NCBI RefSeq assembly: GCF_016901225.1
Contig: NZ_JAFEUL010000002.1
Span: 62,001-126,000 of the forward strand
Length of the DNA stretch: 64,000 bases
Direction of reading: 5' to 3'
Source: Actibacterium sp. 188UL27-1
Lineage (GTDB): Bacteria > Pseudomonadota > Alphaproteobacteria > Rhodobacterales > Rhodobacteraceae
Below the pieces are notes generated by a model, which worked only from the letters and a program-made list of their open reading frames with translations, made no database searches and was not told the origin of the DNA. The translations under genes and the position numbers were made by a program. Position 1 is the first letter of the stretch. Each line of letters opens with the position of its first letter. This document shows, in pieces, positions 45,149 through 55,331 of this stretch.

Positions 45149-46398
45149 TCCGAAGGCTCCCGATATGTCACAGACAGGGGCACACCATCGCCCACAAACT
45201 CTTGACCCACCACGATCACGTCTACCGGATCAGGCAAACCGCCGACCCAAACGCCCTTGACCGTGTCGCGCAGCACCGTGATTGGCGCAAATGCAGCTTT
45301 CTGGTCTTCTGTCACGTAGCGCACGCCGATTGTGCCGGCATCGTCCAGCGTCAGGGCCGAAGCTGGGATCAGATGCGCATCGGCCCCGGCGGCCGAGATG
45401 ACGATCTCTGCCGTTTGACCGTCTCGAATGGTCAGATTATCGTTATCGACCTCGATCTCGACCCGGAAGGTCCGGGTGTTCACATCCGCGGACCGGCTCA
45501 GAAAGGTCACGTCCCCGCTGATTTCCCGACCCGACAGCAGGCGTGCCCCTGCAGAGGCCCCAACCTCGATCTTGTCCACTTCGGTCTCGGGAACAAATCC
45601 AACCAGCTTGATCGGGTTCAATTGTATGACAGTGGCACATAGGGCGCCGGGTTGCAGCAAGGTGCCCAATTCGGCCGTATCGGTTTCCAACAAACCGGCA
45701 AAAGGGGCCGTGATTTTCAGGCGTTCGATATCCTTTTTGACGGTTGCGACCGTAGCCTCGGCCGATTGGATACCAGCTTGCGCGCCTTCGACCCCGGACC
45801 GGGCTGCCTCGATGGCGGCTCTGGCGGTCGATACGGCGGCCTGCGTTTCCGCCACGCGGGTTTCAGATGCAAATCCATCCTGGCTCAACCGCGACGCCGC
45901 GCGATCGTTGATCGTGGCTTCGGTCAGGCGTGCCTCTGCCTCTACCACGCGCGCCTGGGCTTCGGGGACGCGGGCCTGGGCTTCGGCCAGCCGGGCTTCC
46001 GCCTCGATCAACTGGGCGGGGCGGATACCGGGATCCAGCTCGCACATCAATTGACCTGCCTCAATGAATGATCCCTTGCGCAGGGGGGGCGACATTACCA
46101 ATCCCGATGTTTCGGCTTTTACGTCAACCTCGCGGTCGGCCTCCGTCCGGCCCCGCAATATCACGCCATCGGCCACGTTCTGCCGTTCGACCCGGGCGGC
46201 GACAACGGACACACGCTGCGCCGTGTCTTCCTCCAACACCACCGCGACGGGCTCTTCTTCGTCTTCGGTTCCCTCGGGGCGTTCCGCGGCAGCGACTGCG
46301 CCGCCCTGTGCGAATTCCAGCAAGCGATCCCGTTCAAAAATCACACCGTAAAGGGCCAACATGACAAGACAGGCCGTGAGTATGGAAAGCGGGCGCAT
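45145..46398 (-). CDS. RND efflux periplasmic adaptor (membrane fusion protein)
   Basis: 417 residues. It has an N-terminal membrane anchor (LTACLVMLALYGVIF) without lipobox, an acidic stretch, and the beta-barrel/lipoyl halves (ILRGRTEADREVDVKAETSG). Between them is a long alpha-hairpin with imperfect repeats (EARLAEAQARVPEAQARVVE). The conserved APFAGLLETDTAELGTLLQP marks the second lipoyl half. It links the pump to an outer-membrane channel. It is first gene of the operon and shares ATGA with the pump gene. A palindrome 73 bp upstream is a likely operator. Confidence 0.93.
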   Translation of the reverse strand: MRPLSILTACLVMLALYGVIFERDRLLEFAQGGAVAAAERPEGTEDEEEPVAVVLEEDTAQRVSVVAARVERQNVADGVILRGRTEADREVDVKAETSGLVMSPPLRKGSFIEAGQLMCELDPGIRPAQLIEAEARLAEAQARVPEAQARVVEAEARLTEATINDRAASRLSQDGFASETRVAETQAAVSTARAAIEAARSGVEGAQAGIQSAEATVATVKKDIERLKITAPFAGLLETDTAELGTLLQPGALCATVIQLNPIKLVGFVPETEVDKIEVGASAGARLLSGREISGDVTFLSRSADVNTRTFRVEIEVDNDNLTIRDGQTAEIVISAAGADAHLIPASALTLDDAGTIGVRYVTEDQKAAFAPITVLRDTVKGVWVGGLPDPVDVIVVGQEFVGDGVPLSVTYREPSE

Positions 46399-46470
46399 GG
46401 AGCGAACCTCTCAGTTTGGTCAATCACGGTTGATCTGGGGCCAATCCCAAATCGCCATACGCCTAATACG

Positions 46471-46488
46471 CTGAACCGTCCAGTTCAG
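46471..46488. promoter_or_regulatory. Palindrome upstream of the efflux operon (candidate TetR-type operator)
   Basis: CTGAAC-CGTCCA-GTTCAG: perfect 6-bp arms with a 6-bp spacer, in the divergent region between the adaptor gene and the YfgM-like gene. Such palindromes are typical operators of TetR/AcrR repressors of RND pumps. No TetR gene is present in the window, so the regulator would act from elsewhere. Confidence 0.55.
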
Positions 46489-46688
46489 ATTAGTCATTGT
46501 GGCAACTTTGTGCAAGGCGGGCCCTATGCCTAAATGCAGGATGCCATTGGCGAAAATTCGCCGTCATGGCAGGGCTTGGCATCAAAGTGTAAATAGCTGT
46601 AAGAGGGGCGCTGAGAAAACAGGCGTTTTTGACGCCGATCTACAGGGCAAAACAACGGCGCAAACTCTGCGCAGGACATGACACACGC

Positions 46689-47339
46689 ATGAGCCAGACT
46701 GACAGCTTTATTGATGAAGTCACCGAAGAGGTGCGCAAAGATCGGCTTTGGCTGATGATCCGCCGGTATGGCTGGATCGGTGTTGTTGCCATCGTTGCCA
46801 TTGTGGGTGCGGCCTCTTGGAACGAATATCGCAAAGCACAGGAGCGGCAGCAGGCCGAAGGGTTGGGCGATGCGATTGTCACCGCGTTCAACCAGGAGGA
46901 TTTGCAGGCGCGCCTACAGGATTTTGACGCGATAGAAGGCGGGCCGTTGGCGCAGCCTGTCATCGGCTTGATGTCCGGGGCGACAGCGGTGCTGGCCGAT
47001 AATCCTGAAAAGGTGATTGCCGCGCTCGAACCCTTGGCCGCCGATGCAGCACTGGACCCGGTTTACCGCGATCTCGCCGCCCTCAAACTTGTCCTTTTGG
47101 GGGAGGATGTGCCGCGTCAGTTGCGCGAAGATCTGATCACTCAGATCACGCAGCCCGGACGCCCCTACCGCTTGCTGGGCCTGGAGCAAAAGGTGCTTTT
47201 GCAGGTTGAACTGGGGGAGACCGATGTTGCTGTCCAGTCAGCCGATGCACTTCTTCAGGAGGCGGGTGTGACACAAGGGTTGCAACAGCGCCTCGTACAG
47301 TTGATCTTCGCCTTGGGCGAACCCCCGGAAAATCTTTGA
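46689..47339 (+). CDS. YfgM-like membrane-anchored TPR protein
   Basis: 216 residues from the ATG at 46689 (MSQTDSFIDEVTEEVRKDRL). One membrane helix (WIGVVAIVAIVGAASWNEY) is followed by a periplasmic TPR_21-type domain ending in a helical ALGEPPENL tail. YfgM assists protein release from SecYEG and associates with periplasmic chaperones. It overlaps or abuts bamB and is followed by der, the conserved yfgM-bamB-der order. Confidence 0.85.
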   Translation: MSQTDSFIDEVTEEVRKDRLWLMIRRYGWIGVVAIVAIVGAASWNEYRKAQERQQAEGLGDAIVTAFNQEDLQARLQDFDAIEGGPLAQPVIGLMSGATAVLADNPEKVIAALEPLAADAALDPVYRDLAALKLVLLGEDVPRQLREDLITQITQPGRPYRLLGLEQKVLLQVELGETDVAVQSADALLQEAGVTQGLQQRLVQLIFALGEPPENL

Positions 47340-47371
47340 CAAATAGCCGGGTTGTGCAGGTGGAACGGATT

Positions 47372-48754
47372 ATGAGGCGAGGCAATCTGGTGAAGTCATT
47401 TCCATATCTGGCCCTGATTGCGTCTGTCGCCTTGATGTCGTGCACACGCGGTGAAGAACGTTTACCGGGTAAGCGCATTGATGTACGCGACGCATTGCGG
47501 CTTGGGGCCGAGGATGCTGCCCAAACAGCGCCGTCCAACGTGGTCGAACCACTCGATATCGATCCACGCGATGAAGTGCGCAACAGCGCCCCGATCTCTC
47601 TGCCACGTCAGGTCAACCATACATCTTGGACTCATCGGGGGGGCAGCGCGAACCACAAGGTGACCCACCCCTCATTGAACGCCACCCTGACCAAGGTTTG
47701 GTCAGCCAATATCGGCTCTGGCAATAGCCGCCGCTACCGGATCTCTGGCGACCCGATCATTGCCGAGGGCCGGGTTTTTGCCCAGGACAGCCGCGCGCGG
47801 GTTTCTGCGTTTTCCACAGCGGGCGGCCAGATCTGGTCACGGGATCTGACCCCGGCCTCTGACCGGAACAAAGATGCGACCGGTGGTGGACTGGCCTATG
47901 GGGGAGGTCGGCTTTTTGTCACGACCGGCTTTGGTGAGCTTATCGCCCTTGATCCCGCCAGCGGTGCCACCGTCTGGCGGCAGGAATTCGATGCCCCGGT
48001 CACCGGCACGCCGACTGTCCGTGGTGATCTGGTTTATGTCGTGTCGCGCGACAATCGCTCCTTCGGGATCCGCACCGACACTGGCCGCATCCAGTGGCAA
48101 TTGCCCGGCGCGCCGTCCAATTCGGATCTGATCACCGGCGCAGGCCCTGCTGTGACCGAACGCCTGGCGATCTTCCCCAATGGCCAATCCGAGGTGAATG
48201 CCGCCTTGCGCAAAGGTGGTATTCGCGTCTGGGGCGGATCGATTGCCGGGCAACGACGCGGGCGTGCCTATGCGGGCATCACAGATATTACCGGTGATCC
48301 GGTCGTGGTGGGCAACACCGTCTATGTGGGCAGCCAGTCGGGCCGCTTCGCCGCCCTCGATGCGACCAGCGGGGAACGCCGTTGGACCGCCACCGAAGGG
48401 TCCTACAGCCCGGGTTGGCCCGTGGGTGGGTCCGTCTTCATCGTGTCCGACCAGGCCCAGCTTGTCCGCCTGGATGACAGCACCGGAGAGGTCATCTGGG
48501 CCGTCGACCTGCCATATTTCAAACGGGAACGGGTGCGCCGCCGCAAAGGCGTCTTTGCCCATTACGGCCCTGTTTTGGCAGGGGGTCGCCTGATCGTTGG
48601 GTCCGACGATGGGCAGATCCGGTCATTTGATCCGCGCACGGGGCAGTTGATCTCATCAGTTGGTATCCCGGGTGGCGCTGCGAGCCTGCCTGCGGTTGTG
48701 GGGGGCACCCTTTACATTCTGTCCGGCAACGGGCAATTGCACGCGTTCCGTTAA
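47372..48754 (+). CDS. bamB: Outer-membrane assembly lipoprotein BamB (PQQ-like beta-propeller)
   Basis: 460 residues from the ATG at 47372, preceded by AGGTGGA; a TTG at 47336 overlapping the previous stop is an alternative. The lipoprotein signal ends at LMSC. Multiple propeller blades with PQQ-type motifs are seen (LIALDPASGATVWRQEFDAP, FAALDATSGERRWTATEGSY, RSFDPRTGQLISSVGIPGGA). It is part of the BAM complex that inserts outer-membrane proteins. The gene order with der supports the assignment. Confidence 0.9.
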   Translation: MRRGNLVKSFPYLALIASVALMSCTRGEERLPGKRIDVRDALRLGAEDAAQTAPSNVVEPLDIDPRDEVRNSAPISLPRQVNHTSWTHRGGSANHKVTHPSLNATLTKVWSANIGSGNSRRYRISGDPIIAEGRVFAQDSRARVSAFSTAGGQIWSRDLTPASDRNKDATGGGLAYGGGRLFVTTGFGELIALDPASGATVWRQEFDAPVTGTPTVRGDLVYVVSRDNRSFGIRTDTGRIQWQLPGAPSNSDLITGAGPAVTERLAIFPNGQSEVNAALRKGGIRVWGGSIAGQRRGRAYAGITDITGDPVVVGNTVYVGSQSGRFAALDATSGERRWTATEGSYSPGWPVGGSVFIVSDQAQLVRLDDSTGEVIWAVDLPYFKRERVRRRKGVFAHYGPVLAGGRLIVGSDDGQIRSFDPRTGQLISSVGIPGGAASLPAVVGGTLYILSGNGQLHAFR

Positions 48755-48787
48755 ACACTGGGCCATCACCGGCCCAAGGACACGCAG

Positions 48788-50236
48788 ATGAGCTTTACCC
48801 TCGCCCTGGTGGGCCGCCCCAATGTGGGGAAATCCACCCTGTTCAACCGCCTTGTGGGCAAACGGCTGGCTTTGGTCGATGACCAGCCTGGCGTTACCCG
48901 TGACCTGCGCGAGGGCGAGGCACGCCTGGGCGATCTGCGCTTTACCGTGATCGATACGGCGGGGCTCGAAGAGGTCACCGATGACAGCCTGCAAGGCCGG
49001 ATGCGCCGTCTGACCGAACGCGCGGTCGAGATGGCCGATATCTGCCTTTTCATGATCGACGCCCGCACCGGGATCACCCCCACCGATCAGGTCTTTGCAG
49101 AGATTCTGCGCCGTAAATCCGCCAACGTCATCCTTGCCGCCAACAAGGCAGAAGGCAACGCGGCCGAGGCCGGTGTCATCGAAGCCTATAGTCTGGGCCT
49201 TGGCGAACCCCTTCGGCTGTCGGCGGAACATGGCGAGGGGATGGGCGATCTTCTGGCCATGCTAATGCCCCTTGCCGACGGCTTTGCCGACCGGGCAGAG
49301 GCGGACGCACCCGAGGTTGACGTTGATATCGAGGATGCCGACGCCCATGCCCCCACCGTCAAACGCCCGCTCCAGATCGCCGTGGTGGGTCGCCCCAATG
49401 CCGGAAAGTCCACCCTCATCAACAAGATCCTGGGCGAAGACCGCCTGCTGACCGGGCCTGAGGCCGGGATCACCCGCGACGCAATCTCCCTGACGCTCGA
49501 CTGGAACGGCACGCCGGTCCGCGTCTTTGATACGGCGGGGATGCGCAAGAAGGCCAAGGTGCAGGACAAGCTGGAAAAGCTCAGTGTCTCGGACGGGCTG
49601 CGGGCGGTGAAGTTTGCAGAAGTCGTCGTGGTGCTGCTTGATTGTGATATCCCCTTTGAGCAACAGGATTTGCGCATTGCGGATCTGGCCGAGCGGGAGG
49701 GCAGGGCGGTGGTTATTGCCGCCAATAAGTGGGACCTCGAGGATGAGAAACAGGCCAAGCTGAAAGGCCTGAAGGAGGCGTTCGAACGCCTGTTGCCGCA
49801 ACTGCGCGGCGCCCCCCTGATCACTGTGTCTGCCAAGACAGGCCGCGGCTTGGACCGCCTGCACGAGGCCATCCTGCGCGCCCACGACATTTGGAACCGC
49901 CGCGTCACTACGGCCCGCCTGAATGAATGGCTGGTGGAGATGCTGGAGGCGCATCCGCCCCCCGCCCCCGGCGGCCGCCGCATCAAGCTGCGCTACATGA
50001 CGCAGGCCAAGACCCGACCCCCCGGTTTCGTCGCCATGTGCAGCCACCCGGACAAGCTGTCGGACAGCTATAAACGCTATCTGGTCAATGGCTTGCGGGA
50101 GGACTTTGACATGCCCGGTACACCGATCCGGCTTTGGTTCCGTTCCCAATCCGACCAGAACCCGTTCAAGGATCGCAAGAAATCGACGCCCTCCCGCCTG
50201 CGCAAACATCTGGGGAAAAAACCGTTGGGCAAGTAG
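48788..50236 (+). CDS. der: Ribosome-assembly GTPase Der (EngA)
   Basis: 482 residues with two tandem GTPase domains. Domain 1 has [20 protein letters not shown]; domain 2 has [20 protein letters not shown] near residue 201, then [22 protein letters not shown]-terminal KH-like domain ([18 protein letters not shown]) follows. It is required for 50S subunit maturation. The two domains are separated by an acidic linker ([19 protein letters not shown]), as expected. Confidence 0.98.
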   Translation: MSFTLALVGRPNVGKSTLFNRLVGKRLALVDDQPGVTRDLREGEARLGDLRFTVIDTAGLEEVTDDSLQGRMRRLTERAVEMADICLFMIDARTGITPTDQVFAEILRRKSANVILAANKAEGNAAEAGVIEAYSLGLGEPLRLSAEHGEGMGDLLAMLMPLADGFADRAEADAPEVDVDIEDADAHAPTVKRPLQIAVVGRPNAGKSTLINKILGEDRLLTGPEAGITRDAISLTLDWNGTPVRVFDTAGMRKKAKVQDKLEKLSVSDGLRAVKFAEVVVVLLDCDIPFEQQDLRIADLAEREGRAVVIAANKWDLEDEKQAKLKGLKEAFERLLPQLRGAPLITVSAKTGRGLDRLHEAILRAHDIWNRRVTTARLNEWLVEMLEAHPPPAPGGRRIKLRYMTQAKTRPPGFVAMCSHPDKLSDSYKRYLVNGLREDFDMPGTPIRLWFRSQSDQNPFKDRKKSTPSRLRKHLGKKPLGK

Positions 50237-50309
50237 CCAGCGTGTTAACAGATCTTGACCAAACAAGAGGCATCGGCTGAACTGTTTCCATTATTTGATG
50301 GAGCATTTC

Positions 50310-51524
50310 ATGAAGCGTTTGGCCGTATTCTGCGATGGCACGTGGAACGACAAGGATAATCCTGACAAGCTGAAAACCAATGTCGCCCTTCTGGGAGAGG
50401 CCGTGGCCCCCATGGACCGCGACGGTATTGTTCAGAAAGTGAAATATGTCAGTGGCGTCGGAACGAATGGTGGAAGTGGGCTCAATGGTTTTGCCGACAA
50501 GTTTCTGGGTGGTGTTTTCGGGGCTGGTCTGAATGCCAATATCCGCACCGGCTTCACCTGGTTGATCGAGAATTACGAACCCGGCGACCAGATCTATATC
50601 TTTGGCTTTTCCCGTGGAGCGTATACGGCTCGCTCGCTCGGGGGGCTGCTGCGGTCTGCCGGGATCCCGCGCGGCAATGGCGATTTGCCGAAACGTATCG
50701 ACCGCGCCTTTGACTGGTATCGCAATCGCGGTCGGTGGACCCGGCCTGGCAGCGAGCGTAGCGCGGCCTATCGCGCCCGCAATGGCTCTATCGTTTCTAC
50801 GGGGCAAAGCGAGGATGAATGGCGTGCTCGGGTCGGTCGGCCCCCCCTAAAACGGCTCAGCGTCGCCTATATGGGTATCTGGGACACGGTGGGCGCGCTG
50901 GGTGTGCCCGGGATCCTTGGTCCCGTTGCCCAGGTGATCAATACGCCCTACCGGTTTCACGATGATGAACTGGCCCGGATGATCCTGTCGGGCCGCCACG
51001 CCGTGGCCATTGATGAACAGCGGGTCCTGTATCCGCCGACCTTGTGGAGCAACTTGACGGAATTGAATGGCGGGTTGGGCCATGAACCCTACCGCCAGCG
51101 CTGGTATCCCGGCGATCACAGCATGATCGGTGGCAGTGGTCCGGAGCGTGGGATCACCAACCACACCTTGCGCTGGATTGCCAAAGGGGCGGAGGAGGCG
51201 GGCCTGATCTTTGATCCAGACCAGATCGCGGCGGCTGGGGAGCCGGACCACCGCGGCCCCCTCAGCAATGTGCAGCCTTCCGTCTGGGGGCGGGTGCTGC
51301 GCAAAGCGCGGACGGGCCCCCGGCTGGTCACCCGGATCAGCGGCCCGGGGCTCGACCGCTTGCGGGACGGCGATGCCCTGGGGATACGATACAATCCAAA
51401 GACACTGCGCCCCTTACGTCGCGCCTTGGCCCATCTGTTGGGGTTGCCGTACCGGGAGCCGCGATATCCTGTACCGCGCCCCCCGGTGCCGCGCTTTCCT
51501 AGGCCAACTGACCCTGAGCAGTGA
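50310..51524 (+). CDS. DUF2235 alpha/beta-hydrolase-like protein
   Basis: 404 residues from the ATG at 50310, which has GGAG six bases upstream. DUF2235 motifs are [20 protein letters not shown], the nucleophile-elbow [20 protein letters not shown] (GxSRG) and [18 protein letters not shown], then [11 protein letters not shown] with the putative His. Type VI secretion phospholipase effectors use this domain, but no VgrG, PAAR or signal sequence is present, so a stand-alone cytoplasmic hydrolase is likelier. Its 3' end overlaps serS by 26 bp on the other strand. Confidence 0.88.
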   Translation: MKRLAVFCDGTWNDKDNPDKLKTNVALLGEAVAPMDRDGIVQKVKYVSGVGTNGGSGLNGFADKFLGGVFGAGLNANIRTGFTWLIENYEPGDQIYIFGFSRGAYTARSLGGLLRSAGIPRGNGDLPKRIDRAFDWYRNRGRWTRPGSERSAAYRARNGSIVSTGQSEDEWRARVGRPPLKRLSVAYMGIWDTVGALGVPGILGPVAQVINTPYRFHDDELARMILSGRHAVAIDEQRVLYPPTLWSNLTELNGGLGHEPYRQRWYPGDHSMIGGSGPERGITNHTLRWIAKGAEEAGLIFDPDQIAAAGEPDHRGPLSNVQPSVWGRVLRKARTGPRLVTRISGPGLDRLRDGDALGIRYNPKTLRPLRRALAHLLGLPYREPRYPVPRPPVPRFPRPTDPEQ

Positions 51525-52797
51525 TCTGGCCCTTGCCGCCGAGGTAGGGGTGCAGAACGGCAGGCAGCGTGACTGAGCCGTCCTCCTGCTGGCCGTTTTC
51601 CAGCACCGCGATCAGGGTCCGACCGATGGCGAGGCCTGATCCGTTAAGTGTATGAACGAATTCGGGTTTTCCGCCTGACTTAGGTTTGAACCGGGCATTC
51701 ATCCGGCGCGCCTGGAAATCACCGGCGACGGAACAGGAACTGATCTCGCGATAGGTGTTCTGGCCGGGCAGCCAGACCTCAAGGTCATGAGTCTTGACCA
51801 TGCCAAAGCCCAGATCGCCAGTGCATAGAACGACAGTTCTATAAGGTAGTTCAAGGGTTTGCAGGATGTTCTGCGCGCAATCCGTCATCCGCTGATGCTC
51901 GGCCATCGACTGATCGGGATGGGTGATCGAGACCATCTCGACCTTTTCGAATTGGTGCTGGCGGAGCATGCCTGCGGTGTCGCGACCTGCGCTGCCGGCC
52001 TCGGATCGGAAACATAAGGAATGGGCTGTAAAGCGTTGTGGCAATTGGCTTTCTTCCAGGATGTCGCCGTTGACTATATTGGTCAGCGTCACCTCTGACG
52101 TGGGGATCAGCCACCAGCCATTGGTGGTCTGGTAACTGTCCTCGCCAAACTTCGGGAGTTGGCCCGTGCCGTACATCATCTCCTCGCGCACAAGGACCGG
52201 GGCGTTCACCTCTAGAAGGCTGTGATCGGTGATGTGGGTATCGAGCATGAACTGGGCTAAGGCTCTGTGAAGTCTGGCGATTTCGCCCTTCAGCACGACG
52301 AAGCGGGAGCCGGAGAGCTTGGCCGCCGTCTCAAAATCGAGGCCCGCTTTGGCGGCGGGGATGTCGTAGTGTTCCAGCGGCGTGAAGGCAAAGTTGCGGG
52401 GGCTGCCCCAGCGATGGACTTCCACGTTTTCGGTGTCGTCCGTGCCGTCGGGCACATCGTCATGGACAACGTTCGGCAGACCCATCAGAAGGTCGGTCAG
52501 GGCGGCATCCTCAGCCTTGGCCTGTTCGTTGAGAGTAGCGATTTTCGCTTTGTTCTCAGACACTAAGGCGCGGAGGCGTTGGAATTCGGCCTCGTCGCCC
52601 CGGGCCTTGGCGGCACCCACCTCCTTGGCGGCTTTGTTGGCCGCGGCCTGGGCATTTTCGGCCTCCAGGATCTTGGCGCGGCGGGCGGCGTCCAACTCCA
52701 ATATCCGGGACGAGATGCCCGCAAACTCCGACGAGCGGCGCAGAAGGGCCGCTTCAAAAGCATCGGGGTTGTCGCGGATCGCGCGGATATCGTGCAT
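51499..52797 (-). CDS. serS: Seryl-tRNA synthetase
   Basis: 432 residues from the ATG at 52797 ([20 protein letters not shown]). The N-terminal coiled-coil arm (about 30-105) grips tRNA-Ser. Class II motifs follow: motif 2 around [20 protein letters not shown], and motif 3 in [20 protein letters not shown]. The frame extends to 52860, but homology does not. The upstream region holds phased array C, in inverse orientation to the gene. Confidence 0.97.
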   Translation of the reverse strand: MHDIRAIRDNPDAFEAALLRRSSEFAGISSRILELDAARRAKILEAENAQAAANKAAKEVGAAKARGDEAEFQRLRALVSENKAKIATLNEQAKAEDAALTDLLMGLPNVVHDDVPDGTDDTENVEVHRWGSPRNFAFTPLEHYDIPAAKAGLDFETAAKLSGSRFVVLKGEIARLHRALAQFMLDTHITDHSLLEVNAPVLVREEMMYGTGQLPKFGEDSYQTTNGWWLIPTSEVTLTNIVNGDILEESQLPQRFTAHSLCFRSEAGSAGRDTAGMLRQHQFEKVEMVSITHPDQSMAEHQRMTDCAQNILQTLELPYRTVVLCTGDLGFGMVKTHDLEVWLPGQNTYREISSCSVAGDFQARRMNARFKPKSGGKPEFVHTLNGSGLAIGRTLIAVLENGQQEDGSVTLPAVLHPYLGGKGQITAQGQLA

Positions 52798-52852
52798 GGC
52801 TCCGGTTCCTTGGTTTGAGCTAAGTGCCGCCCCTATAGGCCCGAAACGCACG

Positions 52853-52894
52853 GGGCACAATCGATGCGCATCCTATGCACAAACCATGCATACG
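52853..52894 (+). repeat. 11-bp phased array C (ATGCACA-type units)
   Basis: Units start 11 bp apart: GGGCACAATCG (52853), ATGCGCATCCT (52864), ATGCACAAACC (52875) and the terminal ATGCATACG (52886-52894), identical to the end of array A. It lies between the serS start and the stop of the pentapeptide-repeat gene, 4 bp before the latter. Confidence 0.75.
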
Positions 52895-52898
52895 AAGG

Positions 52899-54317
52899 TC
52901 AGCGACCCAGACGTACTTTCCACTCGTCCGGGAAGTCCGGCAACGTGTCCTGCCACTCCCGCCAAGCGCGCCTGAAGTCGCGAGGCTGAAGTTCCCCGTA
53001 CTCCCAATGACTAGGAATGTGGTCGCGCATGTGCGCCGCCTCTTCTTCGATAGTATCCCGAAGGCAGCCATCCGCGAAGATTTGGTTCAGATGTTTTTTG
53101 AGCTTAACGACAAGTTTCTCGTCACCGTGATCGATTGCCGCCCCGAGTGTGTCGACACGTCTCATGAAACGGGTTTTTTGCGATACGGTAAGACCGCTCA
53201 GATCGGCTCCGCGTAAGTCCGTTCCGATGAACCGAGTTCCTTGTAGATCTGCTCCGTTTAAGTCAGCGCATCTCAGATCTGCATCATGGAACTCGGCGTG
53301 CTGGAGTACGGCTAAGTTGAATCTGGAGCCTTGAGCCTCGGTTAAAGCAAACTTCGCTCCTAGAAGGATTGCCCTTACGAACTCTGTACCTTGAGCTTTG
53401 CTACCGTGAAACTTCGCCCCACCCAGTTTTGTCCTAAAGAAACGGACACCTTGAATTGAGGCCCGAGACAGGACTGCTCCCCGCAAATCAAGTTCGGATA
53501 GTTGAAAGCCCTGAAGGTTTGCGCCCTCAAGGTTTAACTCGATCCGAGAATTTTTATTCAGCTGGGATAGGACTTTAACTGCTAATTCTCGATCTGTACG
53601 GATGTTTTTCCTTAACTCTGCGGCCCAGTCATGAAGAGACCAATAGGGCAAATCTTCAGGCACAGTCATTGGGGCGTCTTCAGTTGCCGAGGTTTCGCGG
53701 ACGTAGAGGCAGAGGATGGAGGCGATGCGGTCTCGGTTTTCGGGTTGGTCCCAGGCCAAGCCTTCGAGGCGGTCGATGGCGGCGGCGCGGGTGACGATGT
53801 CGGGGATCTCGATCTCTCGGGTTTCCCAGTCGCTGGCTTTCAGAACGCGCGCGTTTTCGGGGAGGTTGAGGCGCTGGCCTTCGATCTGCAGCATGCTGCG
53901 GGGAGCCTCATCATCAGATTGACCAGCGCGGTAGTACACGTGACGGACCGCGCGCAGCACCTTGTGCCGGGCGGCAAGAGCGTTGAAGGCGTCATTCAGC
54001 TTGTCATTGGCGAGGGAGGCGGCGGCGGTTTCGGCTTGCTTTTGTGCTACGATGGCACGCCAGATGACGAAGGGCGCTCCCGCGAGGGCCAACACGATTA
54101 GGCCCAGCGATCTAAGACTGGCTGCATCGGTCGTCGTATCGGTCGATAGGATAGCACCAGAGAGTTGGACGAGGGCGCCAATTATGAGGGCCGCGACCCA
54201 AACCGTTAGGATGGCTCCGCAGACGGTCAATCCGATACCGAGCCACTTGGCTTTTTTGAAATCGACGCTCCTGGGGACGCCAAGCCAGTCTAACAGATCA
54301 GGGTTTTTGTCGCTCAT
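52899..54317 (-). CDS. Membrane-anchored pentapeptide-repeat protein
   Basis: 472 residues. Two N-terminal membrane helices (LTVCGAILTVWVAALIIGAL and LRSLGLIVLALAGAPFVIWR) precede a helical domain (about 95-230, NLPENARVLKASDWETREIE). Roughly 20 pentapeptide repeats follow (about 260-385, such as ADLNGADLQGTRFIGTDLRG), forming a right-handed quadrilateral beta helix. A C-terminal helical tail ends it. The repeat-coding part is visibly more AT-rich than its surroundings. The role is unknown; it is not a gyrase-protecting Qnr type because of its membrane helices. Confidence 0.85.
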   Translation of the reverse strand: MSDKNPDLLDWLGVPRSVDFKKAKWLGIGLTVCGAILTVWVAALIIGALVQLSGAILSTDTTTDAASLRSLGLIVLALAGAPFVIWRAIVAQKQAETAAASLANDKLNDAFNALAARHKVLRAVRHVYYRAGQSDDEAPRSMLQIEGQRLNLPENARVLKASDWETREIEIPDIVTRAAAIDRLEGLAWDQPENRDRIASILCLYVRETSATEDAPMTVPEDLPYWSLHDWAAELRKNIRTDRELAVKVLSQLNKNSRIELNLEGANLQGFQLSELDLRGAVLSRASIQGVRFFRTKLGGAKFHGSKAQGTEFVRAILLGAKFALTEAQGSRFNLAVLQHAEFHDADLRCADLNGADLQGTRFIGTDLRGADLSGLTVSQKTRFMRRVDTLGAAIDHGDEKLVVKLKKHLNQIFADGCLRDTIEEEAAHMRDHIPSHWEYGELQPRDFRRAWREWQDTLPDFPDEWKVRLGR

Positions 54318-54488
54318 GTCGTCAATTCAAAGGTTTGGTAAGTCGCGTGTGAGAAAACGAATTTTGACACACGCTAAGGCAGATTTTCGTTCCCGTCCAA
54401 TGGATTAAGGTTAATGAATTTGAAGCTGTTCTAAGCTGGAACGGGGCAAGACGCCCAACGTTTGCAGATGGAGCGGATCCATTGGCCT

Positions 54489-55178
54489 TCAATTCGGGGC
54501 GAGGGTTTTGATGAGGGCTGGTGTGACGGTGGCTGCGACGGCGAGGGGGCCGTTGCGCAGGGACATGGTGCCGACGACGCGGCGGGCCTTACCCGTGCCT
54601 TGCAGGACGGGACCGCCGGAATTTCCGGGCACGACTTCGCAAGCCAAGGTGATCAGGCCGTCGAGACCGGCGCGGGGGCAGTCGTCATTCACGCTGAGGA
54701 TATGGGGGCGGTCGCCACGATAGCCTGCGACCCGGGCCGGACCCGTAGCCAGATCACCCACGGGGAGGGGGGTGATGTCGGTCAGCGGCACCTCCAACCG
54801 GATGACGGCGACATCGGCATGGGCCTGGGCGGCGGAGGTGGGCTGCAACGTCTGGTAATCGGGGTGGACGGCGAGGGCGATACCTTGGGCAGCGGCCGCG
54901 TAGTCGCCACGATGCCAGCCCGCGACGAAGGTGAGTTCATCGGCGGCAAAGACGGCTCCGGTCCGGCGATGCTGGACGCAATGGGCCGCCGTCAGCACCA
55001 GATCGGGGGCGATGAGGGTACCGGTGCAATGCTGGCGGCGCTTGTAGCCTGCGGCATTGACGCGGCCGACGGCCTGCCAGTCTGCGCGCTCGCCCTCGGT
55101 GATGGGGCGCGGGGCGGGATCGGCCAAGGCGGCGCTGCCCAGGCACAGGATCACAAAAAACATCACGCATTTTCGCAT
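54489..55178 (-). CDS. Secreted trypsin-like serine protease
   Basis: 229 residues. A Sec signal peptide (MRKCVMFFVILCLGSAALAD, cleaved near 19/20) leads to a chymotrypsin-fold domain with the triad His66 (VLTAAHCV), Asp122 (HADVAVIRL) and Ser187 (PGNSGGPVL). Cys51 and Cys67 likely form the usual disulfide. Without membrane anchor or PDZ it would act in the periplasm or be released. It is divergent from yajC. The substrate is unknown. Confidence 0.92.
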   Translation of the reverse strand: MRKCVMFFVILCLGSAALADPAPRPITEGERADWQAVGRVNAAGYKRRQHCTGTLIAPDLVLTAAHCVQHRRTGAVFAADELTFVAGWHRGDYAAAAQGIALAVHPDYQTLQPTSAAQAHADVAVIRLEVPLTDITPLPVGDLATGPARVAGYRGDRPHILSVNDDCPRAGLDGLITLACEVVPGNSGGPVLQGTGKARRVVGTMSLRNGPLAVAATVTPALIKTLAPN

Positions 55179-55331
55179 TTGAAATTGAACTCCCTGCCTG
55201 CCTGCCCATATGGCCCATCAGTGTTGCGCACAAAAGGGGCACCTTGTGCTTGATACCCTTGCCGCATAGGGTGCGCGCCAATTCAACGCCCGGGGAGCGC
55301 CCGGGCCGGACCAACGGATGAGGTAGCTGCG

